From an uncultured Bacilli bacterium (GTDB lineage: Bacteria > Bacillota_I > Bacilli_A > RF39 > UBA660): a stretch of DNA of 64,000 nucleotides. Shown piece by piece: positions 1 through 7,050 of the stretch. The position numbers were made by a program, and so were the translations under genes. The stretch covers positions 1 to 64,000 of the forward strand of contig CAKOOS010000001.1 of the NCBI GenBank assembly GCA_934098735.1, in the 5' to 3' direction. The notes beneath the pieces are model-generated. The model was not told where the DNA came from and did no database searches. It saw only the letters and a program-made list of their open reading frames with translations. The first letter of the stretch is position 1. Every line of letters starts with the position of its first letter.

Positions 1-34
1 AACCCCAATTGAGTATAGAACTCAACTAGGGTTT
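1..34. terminator. imperfect hairpin at the window edge
   Basis: The arms at 1-13 and 21-33 pair with two mismatches around a 7-nt loop, and a T-rich stretch follows. It may end a gene that lies outside the window. Confidence 0.45.
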
Positions 35-95
35 AAATAAAAGTTTTTTATTGTCTACTTTTTATTGACAAGTTCATAATTTTAGGCCAGTTTTA

Positions 96-545
96 TTATT
101 TTAAAGTTTTAGTGGATGATGCGCCGATAAGATAGTCAAAAGAAATTTGATATTTTTTGCATATTTGATAAGCAAAAGCTGTTAAAATTGTTGTTTTTCC
201 TTTTTCGTAAGCACAGATAGTAGATGGCGTTGTATTCAAGGCTTTAGCTAAATCTTTTTGAAGTAAATTGTTTTCTTTTCTAATTGTAATTAAGTTTTGA
301 CTAATTTTGGTTTTATCAATTTTAATTTGTGTTGAAAGTTCCTTTTTTATGTTACTTAGTCCTAGAATATAATTGATGCTCAAGTGATAATAGTTAGCTA
401 AAGTTACTAAATGCTTTAAAGGAATAATTTTTTTACTGCTTTCCCAGTCACTGTACGTTTGCTGTTTTACATTAAATATTGTGGCTAATTCTTTTTGAGT
501 TAGATTATTATATTCTCTTAATTCAAAAAATCTGTTATTGTTCAT
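96..545 (-). CDS. tandem XRE-type HTH transcriptional regulator
   Basis: This 149-aa protein holds two Cro/C1-type helix-turn-helix domains. The first lies at about residues 5-60 (LTQKELATIFNVKQQTYSDW) and the second at about 80-142 (LQKDLAKALNTTPSTICAYE). The frame is open 288 nt further upstream, but the ATG at 545 has a GGTGAT ribosome site and opens directly into the first domain, so the longer version was rejected. The gene is divergent from the small gene at 646, and an inverted repeat lies between them, which suggests autoregulation. The doubled domain is unusual; a single HTH plus a sensor domain is more common. The target is unknown. Confidence 0.85.
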   Translation of the reverse strand: MNNNRFFELREYNNLTQKELATIFNVKQQTYSDWESSKKIIPLKHLVTLANYYHLSINYILGLSNIKKELSTQIKIDKTKISQNLITIRKENNLLQKDLAKALNTTPSTICAYEKGKTTILTAFAYQICKKYQISFDYLIGASSTKTLK

Positions 546-592
546 CTGTATCACCAAATTAATTTTCCCATTAAATAAAGTTTTATACGGAA

Positions 593-626
593 TTGTACAG
601 ACAAATACGAAAAATGATGTTATAAT
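593..626 (+). promoter_or_regulatory. promoter with overlapping inverted-repeat operator candidate
   Basis: An extended -10 (TGTTATAAT, hexamer at 621-626) has a weak -35 (CAGACA, 598-603) 17 bp upstream. The inverted repeat TTGTACAGACAA (593-604) covers the -35. It sits between the divergent XRE gene and the gene at 646. XRE binding is inferred. Confidence 0.5.
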
Positions 627-645
627 TTGGATAGAGTTGATAAAT

Positions 646-891
646 ATGGATCTATATTTGGAATTAAGCAGAAGACTTGCTGAAAAACAAATGATTGAAA
701 AAATAATATTTGAGTTAGAATATAATTTTCTTTTTTTAAAAAAGAAAAAATTAAAAATATATATTATAGAAGATGTAAATGTGTTTACTTGGGATGAATA
801 TTTAAAATTATTTGATTTAGCAATAAAATACATAAAAGAAAAGAATATTTTATATTTAATTAGAGAAGGAGATTTTATATTGATGGGTTAA
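646..891 (+). CDS. small hypothetical protein
   Basis: An 81-aa protein of unknown function, rich in Lys, Ile and Leu, with no signal peptide and no membrane segment. It reads as alpha/beta: a helix (LELSRRLAEKQMIEKI), two strands, then a helix (YLKLFDLAIKYIKEK). The frame is open from 538, but the ATG at 646 falls just downstream of the -10 box and was chosen. It is divergent from the tandem XRE regulator and is probably controlled by it. Confidence 0.55.
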   Translation: MDLYLELSRRLAEKQMIEKIIFELEYNFLFLKKKKLKIYIIEDVNVFTWDEYLKLFDLAIKYIKEKNILYLIREGDFILMG

Positions 892-947
892 AGTAATAGA
901 ATGGATATTATTTTTAGCATAGGCTATAATTGAAAGGAGTAGTCAAA

Positions 948-1166
948 ATGTATCCAGGAAGTTATTATAATAATGGTAATCGTCAATTTGTTGTCCCTTT
1001 TTTATTAGGTGGCTTAGCAGGAGGAGCAGCAGTTGGCTTAACTAGACCTAGACCAATTTATAATGTGGCTCCGCAAGGTGGAATGGGATATCCAGGTTAT
1101 GGAATGCCTTATTACAATAGTTCTTATAGTTATTATCAACCAATACCTAGAGTATATTATTATTAA
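948..1166 (+). CDS. small Gly/Tyr-rich protein, possibly spore-associated
   Basis: A 72-aa protein. It has a polar Asn/Tyr N-terminus, one short hydrophobic glycine-rich stretch (VVPFLLGGLAGGAAVGL) and a Tyr/Pro/Gly-rich tail ending in YYY. A TTG further upstream was rejected because it lies inside the AAAGGAG ribosome site at 933-939; the ATG at 948 is well spaced. A sigma-K/E-like -10 (CATAGGCTA, 918-926) lies upstream, but no matching -35 was seen. The composition resembles small coat-associated proteins; the function is not known. Confidence 0.65.
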   Translation: MYPGSYYNNGNRQFVVPFLLGGLAGGAAVGLTRPRPIYNVAPQGGMGYPGYGMPYYNSSYSYYQPIPRVYYY

Positions 1167-2260
1167 ACCATATTATTATATGGTTTTTTTTGTGTTAGGC
1201 CTAAAAACATAAAATAAATTATTAAACTTGATCCTCCATAACTTAAAAGAGGAAGTGGGATTCCAATGATAGGTAGTAAACCTAGATTCATGGAGATATT
1301 AATTAATTGACTAAATAAAGATATAACTATAAAACAAGCAAGAATATAGTAGGTAATACTTTTGGGAGTATTTAAAAATTTATTTATTAGATATAAATCG
1401 ATAAAAAAATAACATATAAGGACGAGAAATCCTGTAATCAAACCAAAATTGCTGTTAGTAAAAGCAAAGATAAAATCGGTTGGTGCTTCTGGTATATATA
1501 ATGATACTTTACCTAGACCAGAACCAAATAACGAGGATGATCCCATAGCTATCAGGGCATTTTCTAATTGATAACTGCTCATGGTTTTGAAAGTAATTAT
1601 TCTTTCAACTCGATAGAAAAAGCTAGTTCCAATTAAGTTAATAAGCAAATCTTGATTAAATATATATAAAATAATGAATAGCGCTATACCTGATATTCCA
1701 AGTCCTAATAAACAAAGATACCAAAACTTATGAATTGGTGATAAAACTAAGACAGTAATAGCAATTAAAATAAAGAAAATTATAGCTCCAGTATCTGGTT
1801 CTAAAAAAACTAAAATAGAGGGTATGAGAGTTAAAATTAAGATTTTTAATATATACACTAATTCTTTTTTAATAGAACTTTTTTGATAATTGGAAGCTAG
1901 TTTACTTAAAGATATTGTTAAAGAAAGTTTTGCAATTTCACTAGGTTGAAAGGAAAAAAAGCCAAAATTAATCCACGCTTTTGCTCCATTTGTAACTTTA
2001 CCAAAGATTAAAACATAAAGAAGCAAAAAAGTTGTTAAAAGATAAAATAAAAATGAGTATTTATAAATAAATTTAATGTTTAAAGACTTAATAATTATAA
2101 GAATTGAAAAGCTTATTAAGTACCAAATTATTTGTTTAGTTAAGTTACTTATATATAGACTGCTTAATAGTTTAGCATTATACATATTTAAAAAACTAAT
2201 AATCATAATAATAATTATTGGAATAAATAAAAATAATTTATTGTTTATAACCTTTTTCAT
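1163..2260 (-). CDS. SEDS-family protein (FtsW/RodA/SpoVE)
   Basis: A polytopic membrane protein of about 365 aa and ten hydrophobic segments. It has the SEDS hallmarks: an NGAKAWINFGFFSFQPSE motif before the central helices, EPDTGA in the middle and PLPLLSYGGSS near the C-terminus. SEDS proteins polymerise lipid II glycan strands together with a class B penicillin-binding protein. Whether this one serves elongation, division or the spore cortex cannot be told, because no mre, pbp or fts gene adjoins it. The ATG at 2260 (MKKVINN) was preferred over one 12 codons upstream; neither has a clear ribosome site. Confidence 0.85.
   Translation of the reverse strand: MKKVINNKLFLFIPIIIIMIISFLNMYNAKLLSSLYISNLTKQIIWYLISFSILIIIKSLNIKFIYKYSFLFYLLTTFLLLYVLIFGKVTNGAKAWINFGFFSFQPSEIAKLSLTISLSKLASNYQKSSIKKELVYILKILILTLIPSILVFLEPDTGAIIFFILIAITVLVLSPIHKFWYLCLLGLGISGIALFIILYIFNQDLLINLIGTSFFYRVERIITFKTMSSYQLENALIAMGSSSLFGSGLGKVSLYIPEAPTDFIFAFTNSNFGLITGFLVLICYFFIDLYLINKFLNTPKSITYYILACFIVISLFSQLINISMNLGLLPIIGIPLPLLSYGGSSLIIYFMFLGLTQKKPYNNMV
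1165..1191. terminator. bidirectional terminator
   Basis: AAACCATAT and ATATGGTTT pair around a short loop and are followed by a run of T. It separates the converging genes at 948 and 1163. Confidence 0.75.
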
Positions 2261-2317
2261 ACTTTTATTATGTGTAATTTTTATAAAAAATATCATAAAA
2301 TATATTGAGGTGAAACG

Positions 2318-2608
2318 ATGAATAAGTTACCAAGTGTCTATGAAGTTCCAATAAATAAAAAAATAAATAATTACCAAGATTCATTTCGTAGTAGTAAAAT
2401 TAATATAACACCATCTGTTAAAGATATTAATAAAAAAATTAATGAAATATTTGGTTCTTTAAATCATGTTTATAAAAGTAAAGTTAGAATAACTTTAAGT
2501 GATAGAGTTATTGAAGAAGTAATAGTAGGGAAAACAAATATAAATTTACTTACGTTAGATAATAAATTAATAAAAATAACTGATATATTGGACATTGAAA
2601 AAATATAA
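2318..2608 (+). CDS. small protein with GerQ-like C-terminal domain
   Basis: A 96-aa soluble protein. The polar N-terminal half is followed by a strand-rich C-terminal half (residues about 50-96, VYKSKVRITLSDRVIEEV then LDNKLIKITDILDIE). The alternation of strands resembles the small barrel at the C-terminus of the spore coat protein GerQ (YwdL). This likeness is from memory and is weak. The start has a GAGGTGA site, and a sporulation-type -10 (CATAAAATA, 2294-2302) lies just upstream. A coat role is plausible but unproven. Confidence 0.5.
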   Translation: MNKLPSVYEVPINKKINNYQDSFRSSKINITPSVKDINKKINEIFGSLNHVYKSKVRITLSDRVIEEVIVGKTNINLLTLDNKLIKITDILDIEKI

Positions 2609-2644
2609 AAAGTATATCAAAGAATTTCTTCGATATACTTTTTT
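2607..2644. terminator. bidirectional terminator
   Basis: AAAAAGTATATC pairs with GATATACTTTTT, with an inner AGAA/TTCT pairing. It serves both converging genes and overlaps the 3' end of the EIIB gene. Confidence 0.85.
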
Positions 2645-2934
2645 AGTTGTTTAGCATTTTTGTCAAATATAATTTTTAATTGATTGTCTATTTCAACGAT
2701 ACCTTTTGCTCCGAGTTTTTGGATACCTTCCTTGTTAGCTAAGGAAACATCTTTTAAAATTACTTTGAGTCTGCTCATATTGCATTCTGTATTAATAATA
2801 TTTTCTTTACCACCTAAATAAGTTATTAATTTATTAGCTTCGATATGAAAATCTCTTTTTGATAGTTTAACTATAACTAAAGAAATGATTATTAAAATAA
2901 CTGCAATAATTATATATTCTATATATGTTTGCAT
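2617..2934 (-). CDS. membrane-anchored standalone PTS EIIB-like domain
   Basis: A 105-aa protein. One N-terminal membrane helix (IEYIIIAVILIIISLVIV) is followed by a glucose-family EIIB domain. That domain keeps the pattern LGGKENI, then the phosphorylatable Cys in TECNMSRLKVIL, then GIQKLGAKGIVE. Such domains normally pass phosphate from EIIA to a sugar in a permease, but no EIIC or EIIA gene is nearby. The ATG at 2934 has a GGTGAT site; the frame extends 8 codons further. A regulatory or phosphate-relay role is possible; the partner is unknown. Confidence 0.75.
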   Translation of the reverse strand: MQTYIEYIIIAVILIIISLVIVKLSKRDFHIEANKLITYLGGKENIINTECNMSRLKVILKDVSLANKEGIQKLGAKGIVEIDNQLKIIFDKNAKQLKKYIEEIL

Positions 2935-2991
2935 AATATCACCATAATAATTATACAATATTTTCTAAAAAAGTAAAACAAAAAAGCATAC

Positions 2992-3018
2992 ACTAATTTT
3001 TTTAAGTATCATAAATTA
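2992..3018 (+). promoter_or_regulatory. predicted sigma-K promoter of the coat gene
   Basis: AC (2992-2993), a 16-bp spacer and CATAAATTA (3010-3018) match the sigma-K pattern AC-N16-CATAnnnTA. The gene downstream is a coat protein, which supports the call. Confidence 0.65.
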
Positions 3019-3049
3019 TTAATGAAAGTACATGAAGGGGTGAAAGTTT

Positions 3050-3493
3050 ATGAATAATCAAAATAAAACATCTGAGGGAAATTGTATAAATGAAATACTA
3101 TGTGTTATTTTAGTCTTACAAGAAAATGCCTGCCCAGATAATTGCTTACAAACTTGTGATAGACCAGTATTGGGTGGCGGAACAAACTGTTTAATATGCA
3201 ATACTAGACCGGTTATGCTATATACTTGTTGTGGAAATGGTACACCATGGAGCATGCCAATTACAAAAGATTCAACAGCGACTTGTCCAAGTGCCACAGC
3301 TAATACTTGTTCAAATGTTTTTAGAGTAGAGAAAATAGAGGGAAATTGTTGTACATTTAGAGTTTTAGCAGATAATACTGATGATACAAGTATTTATCCT
3401 TATGTAGCTACGAATGTATTCTTTACAATGGACTGCAGTTGCTTATGCTGCATAAGATGCTTATCTGACACTTATGTTGATTGTCTTTGTTAA
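3050..3493 (+). CDS. spore coat protein, CotY/CotZ/ExsY family
   Basis: A 147-aa cysteine-rich protein (about 20 Cys). Cys pairs are spaced through it (CPDNCLQTC, CLIC, TCCGNG, NCCTFRVL, DCSCLCCIRCL). The length, the N-terminal CINEILCVILVLQENAC segment and the central FRVEKIEGNCCTFRVLA block match the CotY/CotZ/ExsY family, whose members form disulfide-linked lattices in the outer coat or exosporium. The gene stands alone, behind a predicted sigma-K promoter and with its own terminator. This fits late expression in the mother cell. Confidence 0.85.
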   Translation: MNNQNKTSEGNCINEILCVILVLQENACPDNCLQTCDRPVLGGGTNCLICNTRPVMLYTCCGNGTPWSMPITKDSTATCPSATANTCSNVFRVEKIEGNCCTFRVLADNTDDTSIYPYVATNVFFTMDCSCLCCIRCLSDTYVDCLC

Positions 3494-3498
3494 AAAAT

Positions 3499-3522
3499 AA
3501 AAAAGCACTTAGTGCTTTTTTT
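3499..3522. terminator. terminator between coat gene and prsA
   Basis: AAAAAGCAC and GTGCTTTTT form a perfect stem with a TTA loop and T runs on both strands. It lies between converging genes. Confidence 0.85.
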
Positions 3523-4561
3523 AATTGCTTGAATTTGTATTATTATTTTGAATACTTGCTAAAGCATTTTGAATGTAATTAGAATATTGTTTTTTCATTT
3601 CATCATCTTGAATTTCCATTCCATATTCTTTTCTATAATGTTGTAAAGCTGTTAGACCAATACTATTTTGATTAGCTGTAATATATTTATTAGCTAATGT
3701 TTCAGTTATTTTATCTTTTAATTTTTCTAATGTGTCTTTTTCATAAGATTTAGTTTTTAAAATTACGTGGTATCCAAGTTCTGTTGTAATCACTTTAGTT
3801 GAATATTCACCATCTTTTAAATTTTTAGCAGCATCAATAAGTTCATCGTAATTGCTAGATAAATCTCCATAATTAATTTTTCCAAGAGCACCACCTTTAT
3901 CTTTAGTAGCATCATCTTTAGAATATTCTTTAGCAAGCTTAGTAAATGTTTCAGTTATGTCTTCACCATTTTTCTTAGCTTCTTTTAGCTTTTCAATTAC
4001 TTCATTGGCTTTATTTTTAGCTTCTTCTTCAGCAGCTTTCTTTTCGTCACTTGTTGCATCACTTTTTGCATCTGATGTAATTAAAATATGACTTATTTCC
4101 ATATCTCCGATTGCTTCATCATTGTAATATTTTTCAATTTCTTCATCAGTGATTTGTTTTTTAGCATATTCTTCGATAGCATGACTTTGAAGATTAGCTA
4201 AGTATAAATATTCTTTATAAGCATCGATAGTTTGGTAGTTTGTTTGACTTTGTAGAGCTTCTAGAAACTTATCTTCACCATCATATTTTTCAATAAATGA
4301 ATCTATATAAGCTTGGGCATTATCAGAAGCAGTTTTTTTGTAATCTTTAAATTCATTTTCACAAATGTAAGTATCAACTAAAGTAATAAGTGATTCTAAA
4401 CCATAGCTGTCTTTTATTTTTTGATAAAAATCATCAACACTTATTTTTTCCCCATTTTTAAAACTTACAATTGCTTCCTGTCCATTTTCAAGTTTTGGAA
4501 CTTTACCACATCCAGAAGCAAGAAGCATAATTACGCATAATCCAATTATTTTTTTCTTCAT
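3521..4561 (-). CDS. prsA: foldase lipoprotein PrsA (parvulin-type PPIase)
   Basis: A 346-aa lipoprotein. The signal peptide ends in the lipobox LLASGC with Cys18 as the lipidation site. A helical SurA/PrsA-type region follows, and the parvulin domain spans about residues 155-275 (EISHILITSD at its start, KGGALGKINYGDL, then ELGYHVILKTKS). The charged, Lys/Glu-rich helix after ISHILI is longer than in most homologues. PrsA works outside the membrane and helps exported proteins fold. The start has an AAGGAGAG site. The gene is monocistronic. Confidence 0.95.
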   Translation of the reverse strand: MKKKIIGLCVIMLLASGCGKVPKLENGQEAIVSFKNGEKISVDDFYQKIKDSYGLESLITLVDTYICENEFKDYKKTASDNAQAYIDSFIEKYDGEDKFLEALQSQTNYQTIDAYKEYLYLANLQSHAIEEYAKKQITDEEIEKYYNDEAIGDMEISHILITSDAKSDATSDEKKAAEEEAKNKANEVIEKLKEAKKNGEDITETFTKLAKEYSKDDATKDKGGALGKINYGDLSSNYDELIDAAKNLKDGEYSTKVITTELGYHVILKTKSYEKDTLEKLKDKITETLANKYITANQNSIGLTALQHYRKEYGMEIQDDEMKKQYSNYIQNALASIQNNNTNSSN

Positions 4562-4648
4562 TTTTTATTCTCTCCTTACTTAGGTATTATAACAACTTTT
4601 TTATCATTATACAATAAATTACCGATAATTTCCTTTTTTAGTGCCCTC

Positions 4649-4675
4649 ACAAAATAAAAAATAAACCATAGAATA
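4649..4675 (+). promoter_or_regulatory. predicted sigma-K promoter of the YjcZ-type genes
   Basis: AC (4649-4650), a 16-bp spacer and CATAGAATA (4667-4675) give the same arrangement as the promoter at 2992. It lies 35 bp before the first mini-gene. Confidence 0.65.
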
Positions 4676-4709
4676 CTATTGAAAAGACAAAATAAAGGAG
4701 GAAAGTTTT

Positions 4710-4796
4710 ATGAATCATTGTGGAAATGGCCTTGGAGCTGCAATAATTTTAGTATTATTTATTCTTTTAATTATCATAGTAGGGGCTTTTATATAA
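4710..4796 (+). CDS. YjcZ-type sporulation mini-protein
   Basis: A 28-aa single-span membrane peptide (MNHCGNGLGAAIILVLFILL, then IIIVGAFI). It has a polar Gly/Asn/Cys start and one hydrophobic helix ending near the C-terminus. This is the plan of the Bacilli YjcZ/tiny-TM family, found in sporulating cells. A strong AAAGGAGG site lies before the ATG. It is followed 23 bp later by a paralogue and preceded by a sigma-K-like promoter. Confidence 0.8.
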   Translation: MNHCGNGLGAAIILVLFILLIIIVGAFI

Positions 4797-4819
4797 ATTA
4801 AAAATTTAAGGAGGTTAAA

Positions 4820-4942
4820 ATGAGTTGTTGTAAAAAAGAAGGCAATACCTCATCAGGTAATAATTTTACAGCAAGTTATGCGTTTATAGTTTTAATACTA
4901 TTTATTCTACTTGCAATTATATGGGGTGGAGCTTTCTATTAA
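4820..4942 (+). CDS. second YjcZ-type sporulation mini-protein
   Basis: A 40-aa membrane peptide. It begins MSCCKKEGNTSSG and ends in one hydrophobic helix (YAFIVLILFILLAIIWGGAF). The final WGGAFY resembles the conserved end of YjcZ proteins. An AAGGAGGT site precedes the ATG. It is co-transcribed with the gene at 4710, and a terminator directly follows. The two CC/HC N-termini could take part in disulfide cross-linking in the coat; that is speculation. Confidence 0.8.
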   Translation: MSCCKKEGNTSSGNNFTASYAFIVLILFILLAIIWGGAFY

Positions 4943-4963
4943 AAGAGGGTTTCCTCTTTTTTT
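4941..4963 (+). terminator. terminator after the YjcZ pair
   Basis: AAAAGAGG and CCTCTTTT pair around GTTT and are followed by T residues. Confidence 0.85.
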
Positions 4964-5012
4964 ATTTACTTGCTAAAAATTTTTTGTTACACTTTGAAGT
5001 AAGGTGATTAAT

Positions 5013-6119
5013 TTGGATATTTCAAGATTAAATTTATATGAAGATCAAGATAATTATTATTTTTTTAGAGCCCTCAATAATGGAGATAACGAAGATATTT
5101 TAAATAAAATTACTTTTAATAAAAAATTAAATAAAATTAGAACTGATTTAGATCGTTATAAATTAGAAGCTAAGTATTCTAAAGAAGATAATATTTCTTT
5201 AGAAGAAGTTTTAGATCATATTAAAGAAAACGAAAGAAAGGATACAAACTGTATATCTTTATCCAGTAATGCTTGTGTATCTTTAGTATACGGACGAAAT
5301 TATTATAAAGACCGTTATGTAATAGTAAAGGTATTAAAAAAAGATTTAAATCGTCAATATTTTTTAGCAAGTAAATACATTATAGAAAACTTAGATAAGA
5401 AAATAGAAAGATTTGATTTAGAGATAGAGAAAAAATATTTGATAGAAAAAGTATATAGATGCAATTCTTTAGAAGAATTAAAAGGGATAGATGAAAATTT
5501 AGTTCTAGATAATTCTTTAGATGAATATCAAAATTATATTATTAATAAATATAATATATTATTTAAAGTGATTAATAAAGATTTATTAAAAAATTTTTCT
5601 AATGAAGAAGTTTTAGATACTTTAAAAAGGGCTATAACATCATCAGAAATAATTTTCTATAAAGAAATAGGAGAAAAGTACATTAAAATGATTCCTAGTA
5701 AATATATGGATGTTTTAAGTATGTTTCAGCAAATAAATAAAACTAGTTACTTAGAAAATATAAAAGAAACATTAATTAAAAATATTTTTACTACCTTTTT
5801 TGATGATGAGAAAATTCTTTTGGAAACTAAAGATTATCAGTATAATGCATCTAATAAAGATATTAATTATTTATTAGCTTTATCTAAATTAAAAGCTTTA
5901 GATACCATTTCTTTTTTATCTAGTTTAATTATGGATTTAGATTTTAAATTAATAAGTGAATTAAAAGGAAAAGTATTTCAAGTAAATCCCGATATTGCTT
6001 GGATTGGTACTGGTAGTCATTGTTCAGAGTCAGTATCCTTGAGGGCTCCTTTAGAGAATATTGTATATATAAATAAATTGTCAGAAGAAAGTTTAAAGGA
6101 AATAATTGATAATGGTTAG
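5013..6119 (+). CDS. hypothetical protein, distant ADP-ribosyltransferase-like pattern
   Basis: A 368-aa soluble protein from a TTG start; a GTG at 5004 overlaps the AAGGTG ribosome site and was rejected. I do not recognise a named family. The N-terminus has YYFFRALNNGDN, then CISLSSNACVSLVYGR, then a strand VIVKVLKK. The C-terminus has SHCSESVSLRAPLENIVYI. The order Arg / Ser-x-Ser / Glu-rich strand recalls the R-S-E class of ADP-ribosyltransferases split by a long helical insert (about residues 120-335), but the catalytic ExE is not clear. It stands alone before the ABC exporter genes, behind an extended -10 (TGTTACACT). Confidence 0.6.
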   Translation: MDISRLNLYEDQDNYYFFRALNNGDNEDILNKITFNKKLNKIRTDLDRYKLEAKYSKEDNISLEEVLDHIKENERKDTNCISLSSNACVSLVYGRNYYKDRYVIVKVLKKDLNRQYFLASKYIIENLDKKIERFDLEIEKKYLIEKVYRCNSLEELKGIDENLVLDNSLDEYQNYIINKYNILFKVINKDLLKNFSNEEVLDTLKRAITSSEIIFYKEIGEKYIKMIPSKYMDVLSMFQQINKTSYLENIKETLIKNIFTTFFDDEKILLETKDYQYNASNKDINYLLALSKLKALDTISFLSSLIMDLDFKLISELKGKVFQVNPDIAWIGTGSHCSESVSLRAPLENIVYINKLSEESLKEIIDNG

Positions 6120-6133
6120 TAATATGCTATAAT
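6106..6133 (+). promoter_or_regulatory. sigma-A promoter of the NatAB-type exporter
   Basis: TTGATA (6106-6111), 16 bp, then TATAAT (6128-6133), with an extended TGC before the -10. It overlaps the end of the preceding gene. Confidence 0.75.
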
Positions 6134-6153
6134 GAAGTGGAAATGAGGTTTAT

Positions 6154-7050
6154 ATGCTAAAGATAGAAAACATAAAGAAATGTTATGGTGATCTAGTTGC
6201 TGTTGATGATTTATCATTTGAAGTTAGAAATGGGGAAATTTTTGGCTTACTTGGAGAAAATGGAGCCGGAAAAACCACAACATTTAGAATGATAATGGGA
6301 CTTTTAGATCCGGATGAAGGAAAAATTACTTTAGATGGGAAAAAGATAGATTATAATATGACGGATAAAATTGGTTTTGTTACTGAAGAAAGAAGTTTGC
6401 TTACAAAGCTTACTGTTGCAGAAATGATTGAATATTATGGTGTTTTAAAAGGAATGGATATTTCTTTGATTAATGAAAGATTGGATTATTGGTTAAAAAA
6501 ATTTGAAATTATAAATTATAAACATAAAAAAATAAAAGAACTTTCTAAAGGAAATCAACAAAAAGTTCAATTTATATCTGCAGTTATAAATGATCCTAAA
6601 CTTTTAATTCTTGATGAACCATTTACGGGATTAGATCCAATTAATGTTGGTCTTTTAAAAGATGCTGTGCGAGAACTTCAACAAAATGGATGCTCAATCA
6701 TATTTTCTTCTCATCAAATGGAGTATATTGAAGACTTTTGTGAAAAATTAATTATTTTGGTAAATGGAAAAGCAATTCTAAATGGGACTTTAAAAGAAAT
6801 AAAAGAAAACTATGCTAAAAAGAACATTATTATTAGTGGAGATAATCTTCCAATAAAAGAGATTGAGGCTTTAGATGGAGTAATAAATATTTCTTCTAAA
6901 AATGATGAATATACGATACATGTTGATAATGATAATGTAGCTTCAGAAATATTTTCAAAAATAAAGAATTGTAATATTAAAAAATATATTGTAGCATCTG
7001 CTACTTTAAATGAAATATTTATCCATTATGTTGGAGGTAAACATGAGTAA
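6154..7050 (+). CDS. ABC transporter ATP-binding protein, NatA-type
   Basis: A 298-aa ATPase of an ABC-2 exporter. It has Walker A (GENGAGKT, about 34-41), the signature variant LSKGNQQKVQ, Walker B with LLILDEPFTGLDP, and a switch His (FSSHQMEY). A C-terminal extension of about 80 residues is typical of the NatA/YhaQ group. The permease gene overlaps its last 8 bases. The substrate is unknown; relatives export sodium, drugs or peptides. Confidence 0.9.
   Translation: MLKIENIKKCYGDLVAVDDLSFEVRNGEIFGLLGENGAGKTTTFRMIMGLLDPDEGKITLDGKKIDYNMTDKIGFVTEERSLLTKLTVAEMIEYYGVLKGMDISLINERLDYWLKKFEIINYKHKKIKELSKGNQQKVQFISAVINDPKLLILDEPFTGLDPINVGLLKDAVRELQQNGCSIIFSSHQMEYIEDFCEKLIILVNGKAILNGTLKEIKENYAKKNIIISGDNLPIKEIEALDGVINISSKNDEYTIHVDNDNVASEIFSKIKNCNIKKYIVASATLNEIFIHYVGGKHE

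Noticed and set aside
546..833. Upstream 96-codon extension of the XRE gene.
   Set aside because: It is hydrophobic low-complexity sequence running through the divergent promoter, and the ATG at 545 has a proper ribosome site.
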